A DNA stretch of 64,000 nt from Sporosarcina sp. Marseille-Q4063 (GCF_018309085.1 NZ_CP070502.1:1922001-1986000), one strand, 5' to 3'. Numbered from the stretch's first letter, positions 7,783 through 17,300 are shown. Made by a program: numbers and translations. Notes: generated by a model from the sequence alone, not told the origin.

Positions 7783-9492
7783 ATGCGACGCAATGCAATG
7801 TATGTTTCGATGGCTGCGGTTTTAACGACTACATTACTATTTAATACGGGGACCGCGACAAATGCCGAAGATGGGAAGATTCATAGTTCAATGGAAAAGC
7901 AAGAAAACAAGGTAGCAACATCAAATCCACATCCTGAATTTTCTTGGGGGAATTCTGGTCCAGTATCCCCGGTTCTTCATCCCGGCTCAGCTAAAGGTGC
8001 CGGCATGATAGAAGGACCGTTACTGGAGATTGATACAGTTATGGATGAGATGATTGAAGATGGAATAATGCCCGGTGCTGTAACGTTTGTGGCAAGGCGC
8101 GGCCATATTGTTCAAAATGAAGCTTATGGCCATGCCGTGTTGTATCAAGATGACAACGGCACAGAAGTTGATAACCCCATCTCCATGGATAAGGATACAA
8201 TATTCGACCTGGCTTCTATCAGTAAAATTTTTACAACGACTGCCGCAATGATGCTTTATGAAGAGGGTCATTTTGAATTGGATGATCCAGTGGCAACCTA
8301 TATACCCGAGTTTGCGCAAAATGGTAAAGGCGATGTAACAATCCGCCAATTAATGACACATACATCAGGTTTTACTGCTTGGGTTCCCTTGTACACGATT
8401 GGCGAAAACCGGGAAGACCGCATGCAGTACGTGTTTCAATATCCATTGGCGAATTCACCAGGAACGAAATACACATATAGCGATTTGAACATGATTACTT
8501 TAGGAGAAATTATTGAACGAATTTCCGGCAAGGGTCTGGATGAATATATAAAAGAAAATATTACTGGACCACTCAATATGAAGGATACGATGTACAACCC
8601 TTCTGAAAAACTGAAAAATCGAATCGCTGCGACAGAATATCAGCCCGGGATAAACAGAGGACTTGTATGGGGCGAAGTCCATGATGAAAATGCATGGTCA
8701 CTTGACGGGGTTGCCGGACATGCCGGGGTTTTCTCCACCGCAAATGATTTGGCGAAACTTGCACATATGTATGTAAATGATGGCCGTTATGGCGGCAAAC
8801 AACTACTTCAGCCTGAAACAGTTCAATTATTGGTTGAAAATCAAATACCTGAATTCCCTGGAAACGACCACGGCTTAGGATGGGAGCTTTCACAAATATG
8901 GTATATGGATGGATTATCAGAAGCTTCCACACTTGGACATACTGGTTATACGGGAACATCGATCGTTATCAATAAAAACAACGATACAATCGCTATATTA
9001 TTGACAAATCGTGTTCATCCGACTCGTGCAACCGTCTCAACCAACCCGGCCAGACGCCAGTTCGCCGGGCAGGTTGCCGATGCCATCCCTGTTTCTATGC
9101 CGAACAAAAAAGAAGGCGCATGGTTCTCCGGATACGGTGGCCTTTTAGACAGAACCCTAACTGCAGAAGTCGATCTGGAAACGGATGCGACACTTTCATT
9201 CGACACATGGTACCGAACAGAACAAGGCTATGACTTTGGTGTTGTTGAGGTATCGAGTGATGGCGTAAATTGGAATACTGTCGTGGATCCATATACAGGC
9301 AGCAACGGTGATTGGCAATCCGATGAAGCACGTATACCTGCAGGCACTACCCACATTCGCTTTCGATATGATACAGACACTTATAATAATGGGCGTGGCT
9401 GGTACGTAGCCAATCTCAAGCTTACAGGGCAATCAAATGAAAACTTGCCACTTGATGTAAGCGGTGACGGCTGGACGAAACGTAATTACTAA
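7783..9492 (+). CDS. amiE: Secreted AmiE/YbbE-like serine hydrolase with an extra C-terminal domain
   Basis: Beta-lactamase-fold esterase/amidase of the YbbE type. In Bacillus subtilis AmiE is an N-acetylmuramyl-L-alanine amidase that strips peptides from cell-wall MurNAc. Signal peptide at about 1-28, catalytic SISK (S145, K148), a YSDLN motif and the HTG triad in GHTGYTG. The family part ends near residue 440. A further stretch of about 110 residues (from AWFSGYGG) looks like the MAM-like C-terminal domain of immune-inhibitor-A proteases, with SFDTWY and IRFRYDTD motifs; AmiE normally lacks it. The ATG follows AGGAGGAG. It is first gene of a three-gene operon. Amidase activity is inferred from context. 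Confidence 0.8.
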   Translation: MRRNAMYVSMAAVLTTTLLFNTGTATNAEDGKIHSSMEKQENKVATSNPHPEFSWGNSGPVSPVLHPGSAKGAGMIEGPLLEIDTVMDEMIEDGIMPGAVTFVARRGHIVQNEAYGHAVLYQDDNGTEVDNPISMDKDTIFDLASISKIFTTTAAMMLYEEGHFELDDPVATYIPEFAQNGKGDVTIRQLMTHTSGFTAWVPLYTIGENREDRMQYVFQYPLANSPGTKYTYSDLNMITLGEIIERISGKGLDEYIKENITGPLNMKDTMYNPSEKLKNRIAATEYQPGINRGLVWGEVHDENAWSLDGVAGHAGVFSTANDLAKLAHMYVNDGRYGGKQLLQPETVQLLVENQIPEFPGNDHGLGWELSQIWYMDGLSEASTLGHTGYTGTSIVINKNNDTIAILLTNRVHPTRATVSTNPARRQFAGQVADAIPVSMPNKKEGAWFSGYGGLLDRTLTAEVDLETDATLSFDTWYRTEQGYDFGVVEVSSDGVNWNTVVDPYTGSNGDWQSDEARIPAGTTHIRFRYDTDTYNNGRGWYVANLKLTGQSNENLPLDVSGDGWTKRNY

Positions 9493-9512
9493 AAATTCAA
9501 GGAGGTAAAGAA

Positions 9513-11597
9513 TTGAATTTATTTCGAAAAACGCCATTTATTTTGGTAGCGATAGTTGCATTGCTGATCAGTCCTTTTGGCTCCACGGGGAATGTCGTTA
9601 AAGCGGAAGCTGGTGATCATGTGAAGGACTTGATCATTTTTCAAAACATTCCTGAGGCAACGATTGAAGTGGAAAATAACCAAATCGAACTTAAAGTCCT
9701 GCATCTATATGATGACGGACATTTTAAAACGACATCCGAAGATTTGACATGGCATTCCAAGAATAAAAATGTGGCATCTGTTAATGAAGACGGTGTCGTA
9801 ACATTTACAGGACAAAACGGACGATCGTTTATCACTGTGACGAATGGCGAGTTTACCGATGAAATCGCCGTTCACTACAAAGCGAATGAATCCATTAAAC
9901 ATCAAGTGGTCAAAGAAAAAGGTGATCGCTACAATGTCATCGATCATGCAATCAATGGCATGACATTGAATGAAAAAATCGGCCAGATGCTGATGCCTGA
10001 TTTCAGGAACTGGAATGGTCAAAATGTAACGAAAATGCTTCCGGAGATTGAACAGTTGATTCAAGAGTACCATCTTGGCGGCGTTATTTTATTCCGGGAA
10101 AATGTTGTGACAACCGAACAAACAGCAAGACTTGTAGCAGAATATCAAGAAGCTACCGAAAAATATGGGCTTCTGATGACAATTGACCAGGAGGGCGGCA
10201 TTGTAACACGCCTTCAATCAGGTACGGACATGCCTGGCAATATGGCACTCGGGGCAATGCGCTCCCCTGAAATTGCCCATGATGTTGGACAAGTCATTGG
10301 AGAAGAATTAAATGCACTTGGGATCAATATGAATCTTGCACCTGTTTTGGATGTCAATAACAATTCAGATAACCCGGTAATCGGTGTCAGATCCTTTGGC
10401 GAATCGCCGGAATTGGTGGCGGAATTAGGTGTTGCCTATACGAAAGGTCTCCAAAGCACTGGTGTTGCAGCTACTGCAAAGCACTTCCCGGGTCACGGAG
10501 ATACGGCAGTCGATTCGCATCTTGGATTACCGGAAGTTCCGCATGATAAAGAACGACTGATGGAAGTGGAGCTTTATCCATTCCAAAAAGCAATGGAAGC
10601 AAACATTGATGCAATCATGACTGCACATGTTACGTTTCCGAAAATTGACGATACAAAAGTGATTTCCAAAAAAGATGGTACCGAAATTTCTTTGCCAGCC
10701 ACGCTGTCATATAAGGTTCTAACCGAATTGATGCGCGAAGAAATGGGCTACGAAGGGGTTATCATTACCGATGCATTGAATATGTTGGCGATTGCCGATC
10801 ACTTCGGTTCAGTTGATGCGGTTATCCGTTCTGTTAAAGCAGGGACAGACATCATATTAATGCCTGTAGAATTAGAAGCTGTTGTTGATGGTTTACTACT
10901 GGCTGTTGAAACGGGTGAAATCAGTGAAGAACGCATTGAAGAATCGGTAAAACGAATCATGACGTTAAAAATTGGACGCGACATTGTAAAGGCCGAAAAC
11001 CCTCAGCCTATCGAAGATGTAGTAGCCAATGCCGAAGCCGTTGTTGGATCCGATGCACATAAGCAAGTCGAAGCTGATGCAGCCAATCGCTCAATCACAC
11101 TTGTTAAAAATGATCATGCACTTCCGTTGAACGTTGCGGACAACGAAAAAATTGTTGTTGTAGGTAATACGTATATTGAGGATCTGTATAACTCAGTAAA
11201 AATTCACCATGGGAATACGGTTCTTATCAAGGCTTCAGGACCGTTAACGGATGCACAGCTCCAACAATTACAGGATGCAAGCGCAGTCATTGTCAGAACG
11301 AATACATCAACCGTCAGCGCACGCGATCCTAACAGTGCACAAATGCGTTTGGTCAATCAGCTGATCGAACTAGCTGATGCACCTGTCATCGGTGTTGGCA
11401 TACGTAATCCATATGACATTATGGCCTTCCCTGACATTGATGCTTATTTGGCACAGTATGGATTCAGGGATGCCAGCTTCAAGGCTACCGCTGCAACGTT
11501 GTTTGGCGAAAACAATCCTACAGGACTGCTTCCAGTAACCATTCCGGGTCAGAACGGCGGCGTTTTATATGATTATGGTCATGGACTTTCATACTAA
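9513..11597 (+). CDS. nagZ: Exported beta-N-acetylglucosaminidase NagZ (GH3)
   Basis: Removes N-acetylglucosamine from the non-reducing end of cell-wall fragments, making MurNAc-peptides for AmiE and NamZ. The order is signal peptide (1-31), an Ig-like Big2-type domain (about 38-122), then GH3 catalytic and C-terminal domains. The NagZ catalytic loop is intact (K323 to D330, HFPGHGD, followed by DSH), as is the nucleophile region ITDALNM. At 694 residues it is slightly longer than the Bacillus subtilis enzyme (about 640), the N-terminal Ig-like domain accounting for the excess. It starts with TTG 9513 behind AAGGAGGT, 20 bp after amiE. Confidence 0.9.
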   Translation: MNLFRKTPFILVAIVALLISPFGSTGNVVKAEAGDHVKDLIIFQNIPEATIEVENNQIELKVLHLYDDGHFKTTSEDLTWHSKNKNVASVNEDGVVTFTGQNGRSFITVTNGEFTDEIAVHYKANESIKHQVVKEKGDRYNVIDHAINGMTLNEKIGQMLMPDFRNWNGQNVTKMLPEIEQLIQEYHLGGVILFRENVVTTEQTARLVAEYQEATEKYGLLMTIDQEGGIVTRLQSGTDMPGNMALGAMRSPEIAHDVGQVIGEELNALGINMNLAPVLDVNNNSDNPVIGVRSFGESPELVAELGVAYTKGLQSTGVAATAKHFPGHGDTAVDSHLGLPEVPHDKERLMEVELYPFQKAMEANIDAIMTAHVTFPKIDDTKVISKKDGTEISLPATLSYKVLTELMREEMGYEGVIITDALNMLAIADHFGSVDAVIRSVKAGTDIILMPVELEAVVDGLLLAVETGEISEERIEESVKRIMTLKIGRDIVKAENPQPIEDVVANAEAVVGSDAHKQVEADAANRSITLVKNDHALPLNVADNEKIVVVGNTYIEDLYNSVKIHHGNTVLIKASGPLTDAQLQQLQDASAVIVRTNTSTVSARDPNSAQMRLVNQLIELADAPVIGVGIRNPYDIMAFPDIDAYLAQYGFRDASFKATAATLFGENNPTGLLPVTIPGQNGGVLYDYGHGLSY

Positions 11598-11615
11598 AAA
11601 GGGGTGGAATGAAAT

Positions 11616-12881
11616 ATGAGGAAAACGGTTGTCACACTGTTTGCATTTCTATTGGTGCTCAGTTCCCTTACCGTAGCTTTTGCGGATAAGGGGAACAACG
11701 GAAAGAATGATAAGGGGAATTCAAATGAATTCAAACTAGGTGTCGAGGTTCTGCTGGATGAGCAAAAGGATTTGATCAAAGGGAAACGTGTTGGTTTGAT
11801 CACAAATCCAACAGGAGTCGATCAAGACCTGAACAGTATTGTTGACCTGCTATTCAATGATCCCGACGTTGAATTAACTGCATTATACGGCCCTGAACAT
11901 GGTGTCCGCGGCGATGCGCAGGCCGGTTCCTATGTCGAGTATTATATTGATGAAGAAACAGGTTTGCCTGTTTACAGTCTATATGGACAAACAAGAAAGC
12001 CAACACCTGAAATGCTTGAAAATATTGATGTTCTCCTCTTTGATATCCAGGATGTAGGAACGCGTTTCTACACATACATTTACACGATGGCGTATGCGAT
12101 GGAGGCAGCACAGGAAAACGATATTCCATTTATCGTACTTGACCGTCCAAACCCATTGGGCGGACAGAAAGTTGAAGGACCAGTGCTTGACCCTGACTAT
12201 GCTTCTTTTGTAGGGAATTATCCTATCCCGCTGCGCCATGGCATGACCGTTGGCGAATTGGCAACATTGTTTAATGAAGAATTTGAAATCGGCGCTGATT
12301 TGACTGTAGTCCAAATGAATGGCTGGAAACGCAATATGTATTACCATGACACGCCATTGGAATTTGTCATGCCATCACCGAATATGCCAACATTTGAGAC
12401 AGCGTTGGTCTATCCAGGCGCTGCTTTAATTGAAGGTACAAACGTTTCAGAAGGACGCGGAACGACTAAACCGTTTGAATTAATCGGCGCTCCGTTTGTC
12501 AATAGCACTGAATTCGCTGCAACATTAAATGAATTGAATTTGCCCGGGGTAACATTCCGTGCAGCATCCTTTACGCCGACATTTTCAAAGCATAGCGGAA
12601 AATTAAGCCATGGGGTTCAAATTCACGTGACAAACAAGCAACCGTATGACCCGATTGTAACAGGACTGCATATCGTAAAAACACTTCACGATATGTATCC
12701 GAATGACTTTGAATTCAGAGCCAGAAATAGTGCAGGCATTTCATTTTTCGATAACCTGATCGGAAACGGCTGGGTAATGGACGCGATTAAAAATGGAGAA
12801 TCAATCAAATCAATCGAGCAACAATGGGAAGATGATCTGAAAGAGTTTGAACAGTTACGTAAAGGTTTTTTACTCTATTGA
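11616..12881 (+). CDS. namZ: Exo-beta-N-acetylmuramidase NamZ (DUF1343)
   Basis: NamZ releases MurNAc from the non-reducing end of glycan chains; Bacillus subtilis YbbC is the founding member. The protein has a signal peptide (about 1-24), a charged linker and the full DUF1343 domain with the conserved GPEHGVRGDAQAG and FDIQDVGTRFYTY motifs. Length 421 is normal. It is third in the operon, 18 bp behind nagZ, and a strong terminator follows. The cytosolic partners MurQ, MurR and MurP are not in the window, so only the extracellular arm of MurNAc salvage is encoded here. Confidence 0.9.
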   Translation: MRKTVVTLFAFLLVLSSLTVAFADKGNNGKNDKGNSNEFKLGVEVLLDEQKDLIKGKRVGLITNPTGVDQDLNSIVDLLFNDPDVELTALYGPEHGVRGDAQAGSYVEYYIDEETGLPVYSLYGQTRKPTPEMLENIDVLLFDIQDVGTRFYTYIYTMAYAMEAAQENDIPFIVLDRPNPLGGQKVEGPVLDPDYASFVGNYPIPLRHGMTVGELATLFNEEFEIGADLTVVQMNGWKRNMYYHDTPLEFVMPSPNMPTFETALVYPGAALIEGTNVSEGRGTTKPFELIGAPFVNSTEFAATLNELNLPGVTFRAASFTPTFSKHSGKLSHGVQIHVTNKQPYDPIVTGLHIVKTLHDMYPNDFEFRARNSAGISFFDNLIGNGWVMDAIKNGESIKSIEQQWEDDLKEFEQLRKGFLLY

Positions 12882-12887
12882 AATTGG

Positions 12888-12922
12888 AAAAGAGACAACC
12901 GAGTCAGGTTGTCTCTTTTCTT
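12888..12922 (+). terminator. Terminator of amiE-nagZ-namZ, probably bidirectional
   Basis: 13-bp perfect arms AAAAGAGACAACC / GGTTGTCTCTTTT at 12888-12900 and 12907-12919. It lies between the converging namZ and ppaC genes. Confidence 0.85.
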
Positions 12923-12934
12923 ATTTTTATTATC

Positions 12935-13864
12935 TTATTTCAATGCGTCCGTCAATACCGGAACAATTTGTTTTTTCCGTGACACGACACCTTTTAATGT
13001 CGCTGTGTTATTCATTAGCGAGACGTCGAATGCTGCGCCCGCGCGGTTTGCTTCCTTGCCTAGTGCTAGGACGATGGAATCGTTGTTGATGATGTCGGTT
13101 ACGACAAATAGGAATAACCCAAGATCTTTGGCCGCGATTACCGCATCGATTGCCGCTTCCAACTCCGGTTGTTTTTCCATGACTTCTTCGATATCCACTG
13201 CATTCACTTGTGCAATTTCAATTTTTAAGCCGTCATCCAATGTGAATTCTTTGGCATCTAGCGAAATGAGATCTGCAATCGTTTTATCGCTTAAATCCGC
13301 ACCGGCTTTCAACATTTCAAGCCCGTATGCGTCCGCATCAACCTCAGCGATTGCCGTTAATTCTTCCACTGCTAAACGGTCTTCTTCTGTAAACGTTGGC
13401 GATTTAAACAATAGTGAATCTGAAATTAAAGCGGAAAGCATAAGTCCCGCGATATTTTTAGGTATTTCTACGCCGTTTTCTTTAAATAATTTATTCAAAA
13501 TCGTCGCTGTGCAGCCTACAGGTTCAGCGCGATAATAGAGCGGATCGCTCGTTTCAAAGTTTGCAATACGGTGGTGATCGATAACTTCAATGACTTGAAC
13601 TTCGTCAAGATCGTCCACACTTTGTTGTTTTTCATTATGATCGACCAATATTACTTTTGACGCTTCTGGTGCCGCTAGTTTGATTAAACGTGGTGCATCA
13701 AAGCCGAAGTGGTCGAGTGCAAACGCCGTCTCGCCTGTAACTTCGCCAAGACGAACCGCCTCCGCATTCATGCCCAATTGTTTTTTAAGGTATGCATAGC
13801 TAATTGCTGAGGTGATTGTATCCGTATCCGGGTTTTTATGTCCAAAAACTAAAACTTTTTCCAT
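12935..13864 (-). CDS. ppaC: Manganese-dependent inorganic pyrophosphatase (DHH family)
   Basis: Hydrolyses cytosolic pyrophosphate to drive biosynthesis. The 309-residue protein shows the DHH-family metal ligands in GHKNPDTD at the N terminus, a second aspartate in LVDHNE, the DHH motif in [10 protein letters not shown], and the C-terminal DHHA2 domain with the SRKKQ substrate-binding segment. Length matches family II enzymes. The ATG at 13864 follows AGGAGGAATTTTAC; the longer frame upstream has no ribosome site. A separate unit, transcribed towards namZ. Confidence 0.95.
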   Translation of the reverse strand: MEKVLVFGHKNPDTDTITSAISYAYLKKQLGMNAEAVRLGEVTGETAFALDHFGFDAPRLIKLAAPEASKVILVDHNEKQQSVDDLDEVQVIEVIDHHRIANFETSDPLYYRAEPVGCTATILNKLFKENGVEIPKNIAGLMLSALISDSLLFKSPTFTEEDRLAVEELTAIAEVDADAYGLEMLKAGADLSDKTIADLISLDAKEFTLDDGLKIEIAQVNAVDIEEVMEKQPELEAAIDAVIAAKDLGLFLFVVTDIINNDSIVLALGKEANRAGAAFDVSLMNNTATLKGVVSRKKQIVPVLTDALK

Positions 13865-13904
13865 GTAAAATTCCTCCTGATTGTCTATCGTCACATATAT
13901 ATTA

Positions 13905-14396
13905 TCACAATGGGGTATCCTCTAGCGTGATACTTTTATCCACTGATGTATTCTGCACGCTTTCATTAAAGAGAATTGCTCTTAGCCCATCGTTATTTTC
14001 CACAAAGTCTGCCAGTGTGTAACTATCCAGTACTTTAAAATAAGCAGCGAGCGCTTCATGCAAAACACCTTTTAATCTGCAAGCGGGCGTAATCACGCAT
14101 TTATTCAACTCGCAGTTAAAACACTCGACAAGATGAAAATCATCTTCTGTTTTCCGTACAACTTCTCCGATATTTATATCGCTTGGCTCCAAATTTAATC
14201 GAATGCCCCCACCGCGACCACGCACAGTTTCAATTAAACCATGCTTTCCCAATTCATGAGCGACTTTCGTTAAATGATTTTTTGAAATACCATACGCATC
14301 TGATATTTCTTGAACAGTCGATAATTCATTTTTACCCTTTATTCCTATATATAAAAGAACACGTAAGGAAAAATCCGTGTACATCGTTAAACGCAT
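13905..14396 (-). CDS. nsrR: NsrR, Rrf2-family Fe-S nitric-oxide-sensing repressor
   Basis: A 163-residue Rrf2 repressor with an N-terminal winged HTH. Cysteines 92, 100 and 106 and Asp8 correspond to the [4Fe-4S] ligands known in Bacillus subtilis NsrR; a further cysteine is at 95. It is divergent from hmp across a 160-bp region that contains a 25-bp palindrome, the expected arrangement for NsrR repressing the flavohaemoglobin until nitric oxide destroys its cluster. Cysteine pattern and neighbour make the NsrR call firm compared with IscR or CymR. Confidence 0.9.
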   Translation of the reverse strand: MRLTMYTDFSLRVLLYIGIKGKNELSTVQEISDAYGISKNHLTKVAHELGKHGLIETVRGRGGGIRLNLEPSDINIGEVVRKTEDDFHLVECFNCELNKCVITPACRLKGVLHEALAAYFKVLDSYTLADFVENNDGLRAILFNESVQNTSVDKSITLEDTPL

Positions 14397-14482
14397 CTTT
14401 TATTTCACCGCACTTTCCTAGCCCATTATACCTTTTGTGTCAGTCACGTGAAAGAAATGTGACCAAAAAAGCAACACTTTCT

Positions 14483-14507
14483 AAAGTTATATATTTTATA
14501 TAGCTTT
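14483..14507. promoter_or_regulatory. Candidate NsrR operator between nsrR and hmp
   Basis: A 25-bp AT-rich palindrome centred on 14495 with 10 of 12 base pairs symmetrical. The outer arms are AAAG/CTTT and the inner arms TATATA/TATATA. Its size and AT-richness suit an Rrf2 dimer, and it is placed to control hmp. Confidence 0.6.
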
Positions 14508-14558
14508 AAAATTCCATCTGCGTTATTCTTAGGTTATCAACTGAAAGGACGTGTTACC

Positions 14559-15746
14559 ATGCTCTCACAAGAAACAATTAACATTATTAAATCTACGGTT
14601 CCCGTACTGGAGCAACATGGAAAATCAATAACAACTGTCTTTTACAAAAATATGTTTGAAGCTCACCCAGAGCTATTAAATGTTTTCAATCACGTTAACC
14701 AATCCCAAGGTCGTCAACAAACTGCCCTGGCAAACGCTGTTTATGCGGCAGCGGCAAATATTGATAATCTCGGCGCTATTTTACCGGCGGTTATTCAAAT
14801 TGCACACAAGCATAAATCACTTGGAATTACAGAAGATCAGTATCCGATTGTCGGACATCACCTTTTAGGCGCGATTAAAGAAGTTCTCGGAGATGCTGCT
14901 ACGCCTGAGATTATCGAGGCGTGGGGAGAAGCATACGGTGTGATTGCGGATGTCTTTATCGGACTCGAAAAAGACATGTATGACGAAGCTGAAGAACTTG
15001 ACGGCGGTTGGAGAACGTTTAAAGACTTTACCATTGTCAATAAAGTCGTTGAAAGTGATGTCATCACATCATTTTATTTGGAAGCGGCGGACGGTAAAAA
15101 ACTTCCTTCTTACAAACCGGGTCAATACTTAACGATTCGCTTCGATATTCCAGGCGAAACGAATACATTTAATCGCCAATACAGCCTGTCTCAAGCATCA
15201 ACTGGTGATGTTTATCGAATCTCGGTTAAACGGGAAGATGAAATTGAGCCAAACGGAAAAGTATCTGTATTCCTTCATAATCATGTAAACATCGGGGATA
15301 CAGTTGAAATCAGCGTGCCGACTGGCGACTTCTATTTGGATACAGAAAGTTCGATGCCTGTCACACTTATTAGCGGCGGTGTAGGAATTACGCCAATGAT
15401 GAGCATGTTTGAAACAATTGCGAAAGATTCACCGGATCGCCCTGTGACGTTTCTCCATTCAGCACGAACTCGAAAACACCAAGCCTTCCATGAGCGCTTA
15501 GTCGAATTAAATGCATCTATGCCGAATTCAGCGTACGAGGCTCTTTATTCGGAAGAAGGAGATGGCTTCATCACACGTGAATTCTTAGCTGAACATGTCC
15601 TTGATGGCAGTGATATTTATGTGTGCGGACCAGTTCCATTCATGCAAGCTGTCATTAGCAGTTTACATGACCTTGGAATTCCGGAAGAGAAAGTCCATTT
15701 CGAATTCTTCGGTCCAGCTGTAGAACTTGAACTCGTTAATGCTTAA
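14559..15746 (+). CDS. hmp: Flavohaemoglobin, nitric oxide dioxygenase
   Basis: Converts nitric oxide plus oxygen to nitrate using NAD(P)H, FAD and haem. The globin domain (1-140) has Tyr29 (B10), Gln53 (E7) and proximal His85 in place. The FAD domain has the RQYSLS motif and the NAD domain SGGVGITPM. It is full length at 395 residues. The ATG is preceded by AAAGGACG. The gene is divergent from nsrR and ends in a strong hairpin whose opposite strand contains the end of the next gene. Confidence 0.95.
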   Translation: MLSQETINIIKSTVPVLEQHGKSITTVFYKNMFEAHPELLNVFNHVNQSQGRQQTALANAVYAAAANIDNLGAILPAVIQIAHKHKSLGITEDQYPIVGHHLLGAIKEVLGDAATPEIIEAWGEAYGVIADVFIGLEKDMYDEAEELDGGWRTFKDFTIVNKVVESDVITSFYLEAADGKKLPSYKPGQYLTIRFDIPGETNTFNRQYSLSQASTGDVYRISVKREDEIEPNGKVSVFLHNHVNIGDTVEISVPTGDFYLDTESSMPVTLISGGVGITPMMSMFETIAKDSPDRPVTFLHSARTRKHQAFHERLVELNASMPNSAYEALYSEEGDGFITREFLAEHVLDGSDIYVCGPVPFMQAVISSLHDLGIPEEKVHFEFFGPAVELELVNA

Positions 15747-15747
15747 T

Positions 15748-15785
15748 ACAAAAGCCGTTCCCTTACCCGGGAACGGCTTTTGTTT
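15748..15785 (+). terminator. Terminator of hmp, overlapping the end of the opposite gene
   Basis: 15-bp arms (15748-15762 and 15769-15783) around a 6-base loop, followed by T's. The stop codon of the converging hydrolase (15763-15765) lies in the loop, and one arm encodes that protein's last residues. Confidence 0.85.
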
Positions 15786-16557
15786 GTTCAATTTTGGAAA
15801 TATAGTCGATTGAAAGTTTGTTGAAGATTTCAGGCTGTTCGATATTGCAGACATGCCCGCAATTTTTAATCTTGATGAATTCAAACACTTCGCTTTTCCG
15901 AACCGCTTCTTCAATCGGCGGGATGAATAAATAATCTTCGTCCCCCATGAGAAAAAGTGTCGGAATGTCCGTCGTTGAAGTCTGAAGACGTGTTAAATAA
16001 GGATTGATAAGCTTCGTTAAAGAAAACCATTTAATGAATTCTTTCTGATACATTTTTTTCGCCTCATTGACGAAAGCCAGGCGTGATTCTTCATGTTGCT
16101 TCCGCGGCATGATGATATAGGCGAATAATTTATAGAGGAACATATAAGGTACGAAGCGTTTTGTAGCACGGCCGATCCATAATAATAGTTTCGTTCGAAT
16201 ATCAAAACGGATAATCGCGCCGCCGAGGATAAGCGACTTTACACGATCTGGATAGTTATCTGCCATCGTTTGGGCAACGATTGTCCCGAGCGACATGCCG
16301 ATAACATGTGTTTTTTCTACATTCAATTCATCTAAAACGTCAATGACTTCTTTTGATATATCTAAAAAAGTATCGCCTTTTTTCCAGCGACCACCTTCAG
16401 ATTTTCCATGCCCGCGCAGATCAATAAGAAGGACGTTATGTTCTTTTCTAAATTCACGAATTTGTTTAAACCAAGTCGAAGAACTGCCGCCTGCCCCGTG
16501 TACAAAAGTAACCCATGGTGCATCTTGGCCAACTTCGTAAGTTCGATAATGAAGCAT
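15763..16557 (-). CDS. Alpha/beta-hydrolase
   Basis: A 264-residue alpha/beta-hydrolase of unknown substrate. Oxyanion region FVHGAGGSSSTW, nucleophile elbow GMSLGT, late acid in LMGDEDYLF and catalytic histidine in NCGHVCNIEQP are all present; a helical cap lies between about residues 125 and 185. ATG 16557 is chosen because GGGGGG precedes it at 5-6 bases; an upstream ATG would add ten non-family residues. It converges on hmp and its 3' end forms part of the hmp terminator. Esterase or lactonase activity is possible but not shown. Confidence 0.8.
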   Translation of the reverse strand: MLHYRTYEVGQDAPWVTFVHGAGGSSSTWFKQIREFRKEHNVLLIDLRGHGKSEGGRWKKGDTFLDISKEVIDVLDELNVEKTHVIGMSLGTIVAQTMADNYPDRVKSLILGGAIIRFDIRTKLLLWIGRATKRFVPYMFLYKLFAYIIMPRKQHEESRLAFVNEAKKMYQKEFIKWFSLTKLINPYLTRLQTSTTDIPTLFLMGDEDYLFIPPIEEAVRKSEVFEFIKIKNCGHVCNIEQPEIFNKLSIDYISKIEQTKAVPG

Positions 16558-16674
16558 AATTTCCCCCCCTAGACTATTGATATTCATTATAAATTAATTT
16601 GATTAAAGTTTAGTAGTTATTTTCAGATGACACTACTTTAATTTATCATAACTAAGGGGTTTATTCAAACTGAA

Positions 16675-16698
16675 AGAAGGCCAGTTTCCTGACCTTCT
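16675..16698 (-). terminator. Probable terminator of the pfpI-like gene
   Basis: Arms AGAAGGCCAG / CTGACCTTCT with one mismatch and a 4-base loop. The T run on the minus strand is interrupted, so strength is uncertain. Confidence 0.5.
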
Positions 16699-16725
16699 GC
16701 TGGTAATTATTATTTTTTGAAAGTG

Positions 16726-17238
16726 TTATTTTTCTAGTAATTTTAGTGATTCGCGATTGAATGCAGGCATATCATCTGGCGTTCGGCTTGTCACGAGTTG
16801 GTCTTGGCAAACAACTACTTCTTGATCTAAGTAGTTGACACCCGCGTATTCCATATCGACTTTAATGGATTTGTATCCTGTTGCATGTCTTCCTTCAAGC
16901 GATTTAGCCGAGATTAATAGTTGAGGTCCATGGCAAATTGCGAATACAGGTTTTTTGTCATCCATAAATGCCTTTGTAAATTCTACGAAGCGATCATCTG
17001 CACGTAAGATGTCCGGTGAAAATCCGCCAGGTAAAAGTAACGCATCGAAATCCTCAGGTTTCACGTCATCGATGCCTTGATCCACTGTGAGCGATTCTCC
17101 TTTTTTACCCGTGATTTCCACGCCTGATTCTTTTTCAATCGTTACAACTTCATGTCCAGCGTCTTCAAATGCTTTTTTCGGTACTGTAAACTCCGAGTCT
17201 TCAAATTCATTTGTGATTAGTGTTGCGATTTTAGCCAT
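16726..17238 (-). CDS. DJ-1/PfpI-family general stress protein (YfkM-like)
   Basis: A 170-residue class I glutamine-amidotransferase-like protein of the DJ-1/PfpI family. Nucleophile C102 followed by H103 sits in the elbow FAICHGPQ, and the family acid lies near E12. Bacillus subtilis YfkM/YraA relatives protect against thiol-reactive aldehydes and are sigma-B stress proteins; which activity applies here is inferred. The ATG follows AGGAGTG. A sequence fitting a sigma-B promoter is 38 bp upstream (17276-17300). Confidence 0.88.
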   Translation of the reverse strand: MAKIATLITNEFEDSEFTVPKKAFEDAGHEVVTIEKESGVEITGKKGESLTVDQGIDDVKPEDFDALLLPGGFSPDILRADDRFVEFTKAFMDDKKPVFAICHGPQLLISAKSLEGRHATGYKSIKVDMEYAGVNYLDQEVVVCQDQLVTSRTPDDMPAFNRESLKLLEK

Positions 17239-17275
17239 GTAATTCAGACACTCCTTTGTTCGTTATACTACTTGT

Positions 17276-17300
17276 TTACCCTATTTGCATATAAGAAAAC
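17276..17300 (-). promoter_or_regulatory. Candidate sigma-B promoter of the pfpI-like gene
   Basis: On the minus strand GTTTTC, 13 bases, GGGTAA; the sigma-B consensus is GTTTAA, 12-14 bases, GGGTAT. Position and target family are right for a general-stress promoter. Confidence 0.5.

Noticed and set aside
12909..13535. 208-codon open frame antisense to ppaC
   Set aside because: Serine-rich translation typical of antisense reading of a coding strand, and it begins beside the namZ terminator.
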